From contig CAIWVX010000199.1 in assembly GCA_903916205.1 (NCBI GenBank), positions 1 to 9,663 on the forward strand: a stretch of 9,663 nt of DNA, in the 5' to 3' direction. Numbering within the stretch: the stretch's first letter is position 1; each line of letters opens with the position of its first letter. This document shows, one piece after another, positions 1 to 6,406 of this stretch. The translations under genes and the position numbers were made by a program. The notes under the pieces are model-generated. The model was not told the DNA's origin, did no database searches, and saw only the letters and a program-made list of their open reading frames with translations. This DNA is from an uncultured beta proteobacterium (GTDB taxonomy: Bacteria; Pseudomonadota; Gammaproteobacteria; Burkholderiales; Rhodocyclaceae).

Positions 1-287
1 CGTGCTACAGAACCGGACAACTTTAAAACTCGCAACACCTGGTTGGGCTGGTCTGTGGTTCTACAAGACGTTCTGTGACATATTTGTGTGCCTTGTGGCA
101 TCAAGAGTCCAACGAAGGTAGCACTACCGCTGTGAGACCGGGGCAACGATACCTGAGCCACCGGCATGAACAACTCGACGATCAAAGCGCTCTGGTGCGC
201 GATCTCCCGATGGGTTTCGGTGAGATTGAAAGCGCCTCGGCACTTGGTGGCGAGCGGCCAATGTAGAACATGGGCTGGCCTTACGGC
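1..287. other. Unassigned left end, no recognisable gene
   Basis: This stretch lies downstream of darP and runs off the window edge. Short frames are open on both strands, including a plus-strand frame of 63 codons from 75 and a minus-strand frame open from about 287 to the window edge. None gives a protein I recognise and none has a clear ribosome binding site. The first bases could be the tail of a gene or mobile element lying to the left, but that is only a guess. No tRNA, rRNA or strong terminator hairpin was seen. Confidence 0.4.
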
Positions 288-821
288 TCAATCAGCCTCT
301 TCAGGCACCGCCGTTTCCGGCGCTTCGTTTTCTAACTCTTTGAGCAACTGAAAGATCGCCCGGTAACTGCGTGGGGGTTTGTTTTGTTCCTGTTCCTTGA
401 GGGCGGCACGGCGTAGCGAACGGAGATGCTGTAAATCGACTGACGGATGGCAGGTGGCGATTTCATGCAGCACTTTCTCATCGGACAGCAAACGGGTACG
501 CCAGTGTTCCAAGCGATGCAATTTGGCCGTTTCGCTGGCGGATTCGCCGCGTACCAGTGAGAGTGCGGCGCGAATCGGTTCGACTTCTACGCTGCGCATG
601 ATTTTGCCGATGTACTGCATTTGCCGCCGCCGGGCTTCATCGTGGCGCGTCATGCGTTGGGCGTCACGAACGGCGTCGCGCAGATTTTCCGGGAGGCTGA
701 TTTTCTTAATGCGATCAAGCGACAAGGTGACGAGTTCTTCGCCCAGATCCTGTAGTTCGTCCATGACGTGTTTGCGCTGGGTCTTTGACAGAGGCGCGGT
801 GTCTTCATCGTGCGAGTTCAT
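288..821 (-). CDS. darP: Ribosome biogenesis factor DarP (DUF615/YjgA family)
   Basis: The 177-residue protein matches the DUF615 family (E. coli YjgA, renamed DarP, 183 residues), a cytoplasmic factor that binds late 50S ribosomal precursors and promotes 50S assembly. Family hallmarks are visible: an N-terminal charged segment with a conserved SKTQRK-like start (residues 12-17), the LRDAVRDAQRM block (47-57), RRRQMQYIGKIMR (64-76), the VEPIRAAL stretch (80-87), and a C-terminal KEQEQNKPPRSYRAIFQLLKEL region (about 142-162). The frame stays open upstream to a TTG at 893, but the ATG at 821 gives the length expected for the family, and the extra 24 residues look unlike it. No strong Shine-Dalgarno precedes the ATG. 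The gene is divergent from pmbA, an arrangement common in betaproteobacteria. Family assignment is secure; the start is likely. Confidence 0.93.
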   Translation of the reverse strand: MNSHDEDTAPLSKTQRKHVMDELQDLGEELVTLSLDRIKKISLPENLRDAVRDAQRMTRHDEARRRQMQYIGKIMRSVEVEPIRAALSLVRGESASETAKLHRLEHWRTRLLSDEKVLHEIATCHPSVDLQHLRSLRRAALKEQEQNKPPRSYRAIFQLLKELENEAPETAVPEEAD

Positions 822-865
822 TTTTTCGTTGTCATCTTTCGCGCTCAAAGCGCTCTTGCGGGGTG

Positions 866-927
866 TGCGTAAGCTGGGGTAGATGCTCAGCAAGGAACTG
901 CTATGATAACGGCTTTCAACTTACGCA
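866..927 (+). promoter_or_regulatory. Probable pmbA promoter (extended -10) flanked by an inverted repeat
   Basis: In the gap between darP and pmbA, TATGAT at 902-907 is preceded by TG at 899-900, giving an extended -10 element (TGNTATGAT). It would start transcription near 914, about 24 bases before the pmbA ATG at 938. No good -35 hexamer lies 16-18 bases upstream, which is acceptable for an extended -10 promoter. The motif is bracketed by an 8-base inverted repeat, TGCGTAAG at 866-873 and CTTACGCA at 920-927, which could be an operator or chance. The darP promoter must lie in the same region, but I could not place it. Confidence 0.4.
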
Positions 928-937
928 TCCTTATCTC

Positions 938-2311
938 ATGTCACGAACTCCGGTTTCTCTCGTTCCCGCATCACGTTTTTCTTCTCCCTTTGCGACTTTG
1001 CAAGAATTGGCGCAAGACGTCTTGGCGCACGCCAAAAAATCCGGGGCCAGCGAGTGCGAAGTTGGCGTCTCCGAAGGTTTTGGGCAAGGCGTTACCGTGC
1101 GTTGCGGCGAAGTCGAAACCATCGAATACAACCGCGACAAAGGGATTGGCGTCACGATTTATCTGGGACAACAAAAAGGCCACGCCAGCACCTCCGATTT
1201 TTCTTCAGCGGCTTTGCGCGAGACGGTTGAAGCCGCCCTCAATATCGCCCGCTTTACGGCCTCAGACCCTTGCGCCGGATTGCCGGAGGCGCATTTTTTA
1301 GCCAAGCGCGAAGAGAGTTTTGCCGATCTCGATCTTTATCATCCTTGGTTGCTTCCGGTTGAAGGGGCGATTGAACTCGCCCGGCGTTGCGAACAAGCCG
1401 CGTTTGCGCTTAGTCCTCAAATCACCAATTCTGAAGGTGCCACGGTTTCGCTTCAGGAAGGTCAGTTTGTTTCGGCAAACAGCCTCGGATTTATCGGCGG
1501 TTATCCGTCCTCGCGGCATAGCCTATCTTGTTCGGTGATTGCCGGTAAGGACGAAAACATGCAGCGCGACGATTGGTATTCAACGTCACGCGATGCCCGC
1601 CTCATCGCCTCGCCCGAAGCGATTGGCGATTACGCCGCCCGGCGTGCGCTGGCGCGCTTGGGTGCGCACAAGATTAAGACCTGTAAGGTGCCTGTCGTGT
1701 TTGAAGCGCCGCTGGCGGCGTCGCTGATGGGCAGTTTTATTCATGCGGTCAGTGGCGGCAGCCTGTACCGTAAAACGAGCTTTCTCGTTGATAGTCTCGG
1801 CAAGCGGGTTTTTTCCAAGAAAGTCCAGATCAGCGAACGTCCGCACCTGCCAGGCGCTTTGGCGAGCGGTCTGTTTGATAGCGACGGTGTGGCGACACGA
1901 GACCGTGAAGTGGTCGTGGATGGCGTATTGCAAGGCTATTTTTTGAGTGTTTATACGGCCCGCAAACTGGGTTTACAGACGACCGGCAACGCCGGGGGCT
2001 GTCACAATTTGATCGTTCATCCGGGTAAGCATGATTTTCAGGGCTTGCTCAAGAAAATGAATCGCGGCTTGCTGGTGACCGAATTGCTTGGTCAGGGCGT
2101 TAATTACGTCAACGGCGATTATTCACGCGGCGCGGCGGGCTACTGGGTTGAACATGGCAAGATCGTCCATGCGGTTGAAGAAGTGACGATTGCCGGTAAT
2201 TTGCGCGATATGTTCAAGAACATCGCGGCTATCGGAAACGATGTTTTGGTGCGCGGTTCCAAGCAGGTTGGCTCGATCCTTGTTGAACAAATGAAGGTCG
2301 CAGGAAGTTGA
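938..2311 (+). CDS. pmbA: Metalloprotease PmbA/TldE (TldD-TldE complex subunit)
   Basis: This 457-residue protein belongs to the TldD/PmbA family (peptidase U62). In E. coli, TldE (PmbA) pairs with TldD to form a cytoplasmic metalloprotease that trims unfolded peptides, matures microcin B17 and degrades the antitoxin CcdA. TldE lacks the zinc-binding HExxxH motif of TldD, and none is seen here. Family signatures include VETIEYNRDKGIGVTIYLGQ near the N-terminus, the SDGVATRDREVVVDGVLQGYF block followed by TGNAGG (about residues 313-355), GQGVNYVNGDYSRGAAG (about 385-401), and the C-terminal GNLRDMFKNIAAIGNDV and GSKQVGSILVE segments. The frame is open further upstream, but the ATG at 938 gives the normal family length and sits just after a plausible promoter; the upstream extension overlaps darP and is unlike the family. 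tldD is not in this window. Start confidence is moderate, family confidence high. Confidence 0.93.
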   Translation: MSRTPVSLVPASRFSSPFATLQELAQDVLAHAKKSGASECEVGVSEGFGQGVTVRCGEVETIEYNRDKGIGVTIYLGQQKGHASTSDFSSAALRETVEAALNIARFTASDPCAGLPEAHFLAKREESFADLDLYHPWLLPVEGAIELARRCEQAAFALSPQITNSEGATVSLQEGQFVSANSLGFIGGYPSSRHSLSCSVIAGKDENMQRDDWYSTSRDARLIASPEAIGDYAARRALARLGAHKIKTCKVPVVFEAPLAASLMGSFIHAVSGGSLYRKTSFLVDSLGKRVFSKKVQISERPHLPGALASGLFDSDGVATRDREVVVDGVLQGYFLSVYTARKLGLQTTGNAGGCHNLIVHPGKHDFQGLLKKMNRGLLVTELLGQGVNYVNGDYSRGAAGYWVEHGKIVHAVEEVTIAGNLRDMFKNIAAIGNDVLVRGSKQVGSILVEQMKVAGS

Positions 2312-2340
2312 TGGGATGTGATGTAAGTGTGGGCTTTGGC

Positions 2341-2371
2341 TATAATCGAAAACGTGTTTTAACCCTCGGAG
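2341..2371 (+). promoter_or_regulatory. Promoter -10 and ribosome binding site for the TRAP binding protein
   Basis: A perfect -10 hexamer TATAAT lies at 2341-2346 in the 70-base gap after pmbA. The matching -35 position (about 2318-2323, GTGATG) is weak. A Shine-Dalgarno GGAG at 2368-2371 stands ten bases before the ATG at 2382. This suggests that the binding-protein gene has its own transcript rather than relying on read-through from pmbA. Seen by eye only. Confidence 0.5.
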
Positions 2372-2381
2372 AAAATAAATC

Positions 2382-3464
2382 ATGGAAAGACGTTCATTTT
2401 TGAAAAAGGCCAGTGTGGGTCTTGCCGCTAGTGCGGTGGCTCTGCCCGCTTTGGCTCAGACCGCGCCCGTCATCAAGTGGCGGATTGCCTCAAGCTTCCC
2501 GAAAAGTCTTGATACCCTGCACGGTTCGGCTGAGTTTTTGGTGAAACGAATTTCGGACATGACCGGTGGCAAATTTCAGATTCAGTTATTTGCAGCCGGT
2601 GAGCTGGTTCCCGGTCCCGGTGTGCATGATGCGGTCAAAGATAACACCGTAGAAATGGGCTTTACCTGCTCCTACTACTATTTTGGCAAGGATCCTACCT
2701 ACTGCATTGATACCGCCATTCCCTTCGGTATGAACAGTCGCCAAACCGATGCTTGGTATCGCCAGGGCAACGGGGCCAAGCTGATGGGTGAATTCTTTGC
2801 CAAGTCGAATATCGTGGCTTTCCCCAGTGGCAATACGGGGGTTCAGATGGGCGGCTGGTTCCGCAAGGAAATCAAGTCGGTAGCCGATCTTAAGGGTTTA
2901 AAAATGCGCATTGCCGGTCTGGCCGGTGCGGTGCTATCGAAAGTAGGGGTGGTGCCACAACAAATTTCGGGTGCCGATATTTATCCGTCGCTGGAAAAAG
3001 GCACCATTGACGCGGCAGAGTGGGTTGGCCCTTACGACGACCAGAAAATGGGCTTCAACAAAGTCGCCAAGTTTTACTACTATCCCGGTTGGTGGGAAGG
3101 TGGGCCGCAGATTTCAACCTATATCAATGCGCAGAAATGGGCTGAACTGCCACAGGAATACCGGACGATTGTTCAGGCCGCCTGTGCCGATACCAATGCC
3201 GAAATGTGTGCGCGTTACGATGCCAAAAATCCGCTGGCTTTGCGCCAATTGCTGGCTTCGGGAACGCAATTAAAACCCTTCCCGAAGGATGTTCTTGAAG
3301 AGTGCTACACGGCGGCGATGGAATACTACGCCGAGATCTCAGCTAAGAATCCGCAGTTCAAAAAAGTGTACGACGACTACAAGAAATTTACCGACGAGCA
3401 AAATTCATGGTTCCGTGTGGCCGAGGGTTCGTATTCTAATTTCATGTTTAGTCGAAAAAGCTAA
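2382..3464 (+). CDS. TRAP transporter substrate-binding protein, DctP/TakP type, Tat-exported
   Basis: The 360-residue protein is a periplasmic solute-binding protein of the DctP family, which delivers organic acids or related solutes to TRAP transporters. It begins with a twin-arginine signal (ERRSFLKK, residues 2-9), a hydrophobic stretch, and a likely cleavage after ALA at residue 25, so it is probably exported folded through Tat. Family motifs include AEFLVKRISDMTGGKFQIQLF, the LKGLKMRIAGLAG segment carrying the conserved ligand-binding Arg, and YPSLEKGTIDAAEWVGPYDD, all typical of the TakP-like (2-oxo acid binding) branch. The true substrate cannot be read from sequence. No DctQ or DctM membrane subunit flanks it: pmbA is upstream and ftsX converges from downstream. 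It may serve a TRAP permease encoded elsewhere. The ATG at 2382 is supported by a Shine-Dalgarno and the Tat motif directly after it. Confidence 0.92.
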   Translation: MERRSFLKKASVGLAASAVALPALAQTAPVIKWRIASSFPKSLDTLHGSAEFLVKRISDMTGGKFQIQLFAAGELVPGPGVHDAVKDNTVEMGFTCSYYYFGKDPTYCIDTAIPFGMNSRQTDAWYRQGNGAKLMGEFFAKSNIVAFPSGNTGVQMGGWFRKEIKSVADLKGLKMRIAGLAGAVLSKVGVVPQQISGADIYPSLEKGTIDAAEWVGPYDDQKMGFNKVAKFYYYPGWWEGGPQISTYINAQKWAELPQEYRTIVQAACADTNAEMCARYDAKNPLALRQLLASGTQLKPFPKDVLEECYTAAMEYYAEISAKNPQFKKVYDDYKKFTDEQNSWFRVAEGSYSNFMFSRKS

Positions 3465-3476
3465 TCGTCAGTTGCG

Positions 3477-3535
3477 GCTAACCCCTACCGTCATTCCGGG
3501 TCAAGTCCGGAATGACGGTAAATAAAAGGGTTGGC
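3477..3535. repeat. Large hairpin repeat between convergent genes, possible bidirectional terminator
   Basis: A perfect 14-base inverted repeat has arms TACCGTCATTCCGG at 3486-3499 and CCGGAATGACGGTA at 3507-3520, with a 7-base loop. An outer stem extends it: GCTAACCC at 3477-3484 pairs with GGGTTGGC at 3528-3535 with one G-T wobble. A second arm, ATTTACCG at 3545-3552, could pair with CGGTAAAT at 3516-3523 as an alternative fold. The core resembles the dispersed 'GTCATTCCGG...' palindromes (REP-like) that I recall from many proteobacterial genomes. It lies between the 3' ends of the TRAP gene and ftsX, where it could stop transcription from both sides; there is no long T-run immediately after either arm. 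Confidence 0.75.
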
Positions 3536-3604
3536 GGTAGAAAAATTTACCGTGACATGGCGGCAAGCCAATGAATACAAACGCCTTCGGCAAGTGCTAA
3601 ACCT

Positions 3605-4504
3605 TTAGCCGATGCGCCGCAGGTGAATGGCAACTGATAATCCAGCACCCAGCCAGCCGAGTGCGCCACCCAATACGGCCAAGGCCGCAACGCCCTTTGG
3701 GGCCAGACCGTGCAGGGAAAAATTCCCGCCATAAAGGCTAATTAGTTCTCCTAGCGGGGCCGCCAGTAGCAGACCGCCACCAGCCACCAGTAAGGCCGCA
3801 AATAGTCCGCCTAGCATGCCCTGAAGCGCCCCAAAATAATGGAACGGTCGGCGGATAAAGGCATCGGTGGCACCGATCAGTTTGGCAACTTCGATTTCGG
3901 CGGCTTGCGCCAGAATCTGCAGGCGGATGGTGTTGAAGGTTACAGCCACCAGTGCACCGCCGAAAAGGCTGGCCAGCAGGGTGATGGAAAGTTTGCCGAT
4001 GCGCAGGAAAGTGTCGAAGCGTTTGACCCAAGTCGAGTCAAGTTGCACATGCGCGACTTTTGGCCAAGCGGTGAATGATTTGGCTAGTTTTTCCAGCGCG
4101 TCGGGGCGGGTGTCGGTCGGCTCAACAATGAAGGCGTCGGGCAACGGGTTGCGCGGCAAACTGGCGATGATTTCGGCCATGCCTTCAGAAGCTTGCAAGC
4201 GTTTGAGCGCCTCGTCGCGGGAAACAAAGCGCCAGTTCCCGGCCTGGATGCTACGCAGACGTGATTCAATTTCGCCAATATCTTTTTTCCCGGCGTCGAG
4301 CGTCAGGAAGACGCTGATTTGTTGAACGCCCGAAGCGCTGCCGGTGAGGCTGCGCAAGTTGTCGAGCGCGACCCAGCCAGCGCTCGGTAGCGCCAGCGCC
4401 GTGCCAATGACGATCAACGATAGCAAGGTGTTAAGCGGCGAGAGCGTCAGCCGACGCAGGCCATTGTGCAAGGCCGCAAAGTGCTGGGCGAGGAAAGTAT
4501 TCAT
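3605..4504 (-). CDS. ftsX: Cell division protein FtsX
   Basis: The 299-residue inner-membrane protein is FtsX, the permease-like half of the FtsEX complex. FtsEX does not transport; it couples ATP hydrolysis by FtsE to activation of septal murein hydrolases through a periplasmic coiled-coil partner such as EnvC. A short cytoplasmic N-terminus leads to TM1 (about 25-46), a periplasmic domain (about 50-168), then TM2 (172-193), the conserved cytoplasmic EIEVAKLIGATDAFIRRPF motif (203-221), TM3 (223-250) and TM4 (270-294). This is the classic FtsX topology and length. Its ATG overlaps the ftsE stop (ATGA), with GGAG eight bases upstream inside ftsE, implying translational coupling. In gammaproteobacteria rpoH usually follows ftsX; here the next gene is a convergent TRAP binding protein. 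Confidence 0.95.
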   Translation of the reverse strand: MNTFLAQHFAALHNGLRRLTLSPLNTLLSLIVIGTALALPSAGWVALDNLRSLTGSASGVQQISVFLTLDAGKKDIGEIESRLRSIQAGNWRFVSRDEALKRLQASEGMAEIIASLPRNPLPDAFIVEPTDTRPDALEKLAKSFTAWPKVAHVQLDSTWVKRFDTFLRIGKLSITLLASLFGGALVAVTFNTIRLQILAQAAEIEVAKLIGATDAFIRRPFHYFGALQGMLGGLFAALLVAGGGLLLAAPLGELISLYGGNFSLHGLAPKGVAALAVLGGALGWLGAGLSVAIHLRRIG

Positions 4505-5163
4505 GCCGTAACTCCGAGTAGCCGGCCACGATCAAGCTGTAACACGCGCGGCGACAGGCGGGCTATCCATTGCGGATCGTGTGTGGCAATGACAATGGTC
4601 ACGCCGACCTGATGGAAGGCGCGGAAAATCTCAAGAATATCGGCGGCCGATTCACTGTCGAGATTCGCCGTCGGCTCGTCAGCGAGCAGGATGGCCGGGC
4701 GATTGACGACGGCCCGAGCAATTGCCAATTTTTGTTGCTCGCCGCCGGAAAGGGCAATCGGGCGAGCTTTTTCGCGGTCGATCAGGCCGACTTTGTCGAG
4801 TGCGGCACGCGCCCGGCGCTGGGCCTCTTTGGTGGGCAGACCGACAATAGACAGCGGCAGCAAGACGTTGTCGAGCACGCTACGGTCAAAGAGCAGCTTC
4901 TGATCCTGAAAGATCAGGCCGAAATTACGCCGCAGGTAAGGGATGGCGCTGCGACGCAAGGCGGCTAGATTTTGTCCATTAACCACGATGCTGCCCGACG
5001 TCGGGCGCTCGATGGCGGCCAGCAAACGGAATAGCGTGGTTTTTCCAGCTCCCGAATGGCCGGTGATAAAGACCATTTCGCCCGCGTCAATTTCGAAGCT
5101 GACGTCCTTGAGCGCTTCAAGCCCCTCGGGGTAACGTTTGGTGACGGTGCTGGCGGTGATCAT
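4501..5163 (-). CDS. ftsE: Cell division ATP-binding protein FtsE
   Basis: The 220-residue ABC ATPase has the full set of motifs: Walker A GHSGAGKTT (35-43), Q-loop FQDQ (85-88), signature LSGGEQQ (138-144), Walker B ILLADEP (158-164) followed by the NLDS D-loop (167-170), and the H-loop THD (His195). The length and the N-terminal opening MITASTVTKRYPEGLEALKDVSF are typical of FtsE. It works at the inner face of the membrane with FtsX, powering regulation of wall hydrolases at the division septum. The start at 5163 is preceded by an AAGG Shine-Dalgarno at suitable distance. It is separated from ftsY by a 161-base gap that holds a palindromic repeat, whereas it overlaps ftsX by four bases. Confidence 0.97.
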   Translation of the reverse strand: MITASTVTKRYPEGLEALKDVSFEIDAGEMVFITGHSGAGKTTLFRLLAAIERPTSGSIVVNGQNLAALRRSAIPYLRRNFGLIFQDQKLLFDRSVLDNVLLPLSIVGLPTKEAQRRARAALDKVGLIDREKARPIALSGGEQQKLAIARAVVNRPAILLADEPTANLDSESAADILEIFRAFHQVGVTIVIATHDPQWIARLSPRVLQLDRGRLLGVTA

Positions 5164-5201
5164 CGTGCGCTACCTTGATGCCGTGAAGGAACAGAAAATT
5201 C

Positions 5202-5298
5202 ACCACAACGGCGCAGAGGCACTGAGGACACACGGAGTAACCACATAATCATCGAAGGTTTTCTCTGGGTGATCTCTGTGCCTCTGTGTCTCTGTGGT
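5202..5298. repeat. Palindromic repeat element with octamer-built arms (ftsY-ftsE gap)
   Basis: The right arm consists of three adjacent 8-base units, CTCTGTGC, CTCTGTGT and CTCTGTGG (5274-5297). The left arm is a decayed reverse complement: CCACAACG, GCGCAGAG and GCACTGAG (5203-5226). The ends read ACCACA and TGTGGT. The inner part (5227-5273) is not obviously repeated. This matches a dispersed repeat type (CCACAGAGACACAGAG...) that I recall from many environmental bacterial genomes and that often produces spurious 'SVPLCLCG' protein calls. It has no transposase, so it would be a MITE-like or otherwise mobilised element. It sits inside the presumed ftsY-ftsE-ftsX transcript and could form a hairpin there. 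Confidence 0.75.
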
Positions 5299-5324
5299 AA
5301 GCGGTTTTGCATAATCTCAGTTGC

Positions 5325-6311
5325 TCACTCAAAAAGCGCATCAACAAAATCACGGGCGATGAAAGGGCGCAAATCGTCGATGCTTTCACCGACGCCAATG
5401 AAGCGGATGGGCTTCGGGCACTGGCGGGCAATGGCCGCGACCACGCCGCCCTTGGCGGTGCCGTCGAGCTTGGTCAGGATCAGGCCGGTGACTTCAATGG
5501 CTTTGTCAAACGCGGCGACCTGTTGCAAAGCGTTCTGGCCGAAATTGGCGTCGAGCACCAGTAATGTTTCGTGCGGGGCAGTGGGGTCGGCTTTGCGGAT
5601 GACACGCCGCACTTTGGCAATTTCTTCCATCAGATTCAGTTGCGTCGGCAGACGTCCGGCGGTGTCGGCCAGAACGATGTCGATCCCCCGCGCTTTGGCC
5701 GCAGAAATCGCGTCAAAAATCACCGCCGCCGGGTCGCCGGATTCCTGCGAAATGACCGTCACCTTGTTGCGTTCGCCCCAAGCCTGCAACTGCTCGCGTG
5801 CAGCGGCGCGGAAGGTGTCTCCGGCAGCCAGCAGAACCGACAAGCCCTGCGCCTGAAAGTGTTTGGCTAGCTTGCCAATCGAGGTAGTTTTCCCGGCCCC
5901 GTTAACGCCCGCCAGCATGATGATGAAGGGCCGGTGTGAGGTAATATCCAGCGGTTTTTCTAGCGGCAGCAGCAGTTCGTGCAGGGCGTCGGACAGCGCC
6001 TTCTGGATCGCCTCGGGCGTGTCGATGCCATCGCGCTTGGCGCGCGCCTTGAGTTCGCTCAATAGATGCTGGGTCGCTTCCATGCCGACATCGCTGGTCA
6101 GCAGCAGGGTTTCAAGTTCCTCCAACAGTTCATCATCAACCCGCCCTCCGGCGAAAATCGATTTGAGCTTGCCGCCGAACTGGGCGCGAGTGCGCGCTAG
6201 ACCAGCCTTCAGCCGCTCTCGCCAGCTCAGTTCTGGCACAGGGCTGGTGGCTAAGTCAGCGGCGGGAAGTTCAGCTTTGGTGCCAGTGGATTTCTTGAGG
6301 AAACCAAACAT
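5325..6311 (-). CDS. ftsY: Signal recognition particle receptor FtsY
   Basis: The 328-residue SRP GTPase is FtsY, the membrane-associated receptor that docks ribosome-nascent-chain-SRP complexes and passes them to SecYEG. An N-terminal helical region (to about 125, including the LARTRAQFGGKLKSIF segment that marks the start of the N domain) precedes the G domain. Visible GTPase motifs are G1 GVNGAGKT (135-142), G2 DTFRAAA (165-171), G3 DTAGR (216-220), G4 TKLD (280-283) and G5 GVGE (306-309). The acidic A domain is short compared with E. coli FtsY (497 residues), as is common outside the enterics. The usual TGQN of the insertion-box region reads FGQN (257-260), a small departure. The ATG at 6311 lacks a strong Shine-Dalgarno. 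It is the first gene of the ftsYEX cluster and is divergent from the M16 peptidase pair. Confidence 0.97.
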   Translation of the reverse strand: MFGFLKKSTGTKAELPAADLATSPVPELSWRERLKAGLARTRAQFGGKLKSIFAGGRVDDELLEELETLLLTSDVGMEATQHLLSELKARAKRDGIDTPEAIQKALSDALHELLLPLEKPLDITSHRPFIIMLAGVNGAGKTTSIGKLAKHFQAQGLSVLLAAGDTFRAAAREQLQAWGERNKVTVISQESGDPAAVIFDAISAAKARGIDIVLADTAGRLPTQLNLMEEIAKVRRVIRKADPTAPHETLLVLDANFGQNALQQVAAFDKAIEVTGLILTKLDGTAKGGVVAAIARQCPKPIRFIGVGESIDDLRPFIARDFVDALFE

Positions 6312-6406
6312 AAAGGATTCTTGTCTCTAAACTGTTCGAGAAATGAGGCGATGGTAAGATGCCACCGCAACTGAGCGGCCTGACCAAATTTTAACAGAAG
6401 CGACCC
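6312..6406 (+). promoter_or_regulatory. Divergent promoter region ftsY / M16 peptidase
   Basis: These 95 bases must hold the promoters of both ftsY (minus strand) and the peptidase pair (plus strand). The best plus-strand -10 candidate is TAAGAT at 6355-6360, with a poor -35 partner (CTGTTC near 6332) and a leader of about 40 bases. For ftsY, no convincing hexamer pair was found. The region is otherwise unstructured. Confidence 0.3.

Noticed and set aside
822..893. Upstream extension of darP to a TTG start at 893
   Set aside because: It adds 24 residues unlike the DUF615 family; the ATG at 821 gives the usual length.
785..937. Upstream extension of pmbA by 51 codons
   Set aside because: It overlaps darP, reads as cysteine- and arginine-rich antisense sequence, and precedes the probable promoter; the ATG at 938 fits the family.
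903..1301. Plus-strand frame of 132 codons with AAGGA upstream
   Set aside because: It lies wholly within the pmbA region in another frame, and its composition is typical of a shadow frame.
3547..3732. Small minus-strand frame overlapping the end of ftsX
   Set aside because: It runs in another frame through the ftsX C-terminal codons and has no ribosome binding site or recognisable product.
5202..5298. CRISPR array, suggested by short spaced repeats
   Set aside because: The units are 8 bases and directly adjacent, arranged as inverted arms without spacers, and no cas genes are present.
5269..5856. Plus-strand frame of 195 codons starting MISVPLCLCG
   Set aside because: It is antisense to ftsY; its start comes from the octamer repeat, a known source of spurious protein calls.
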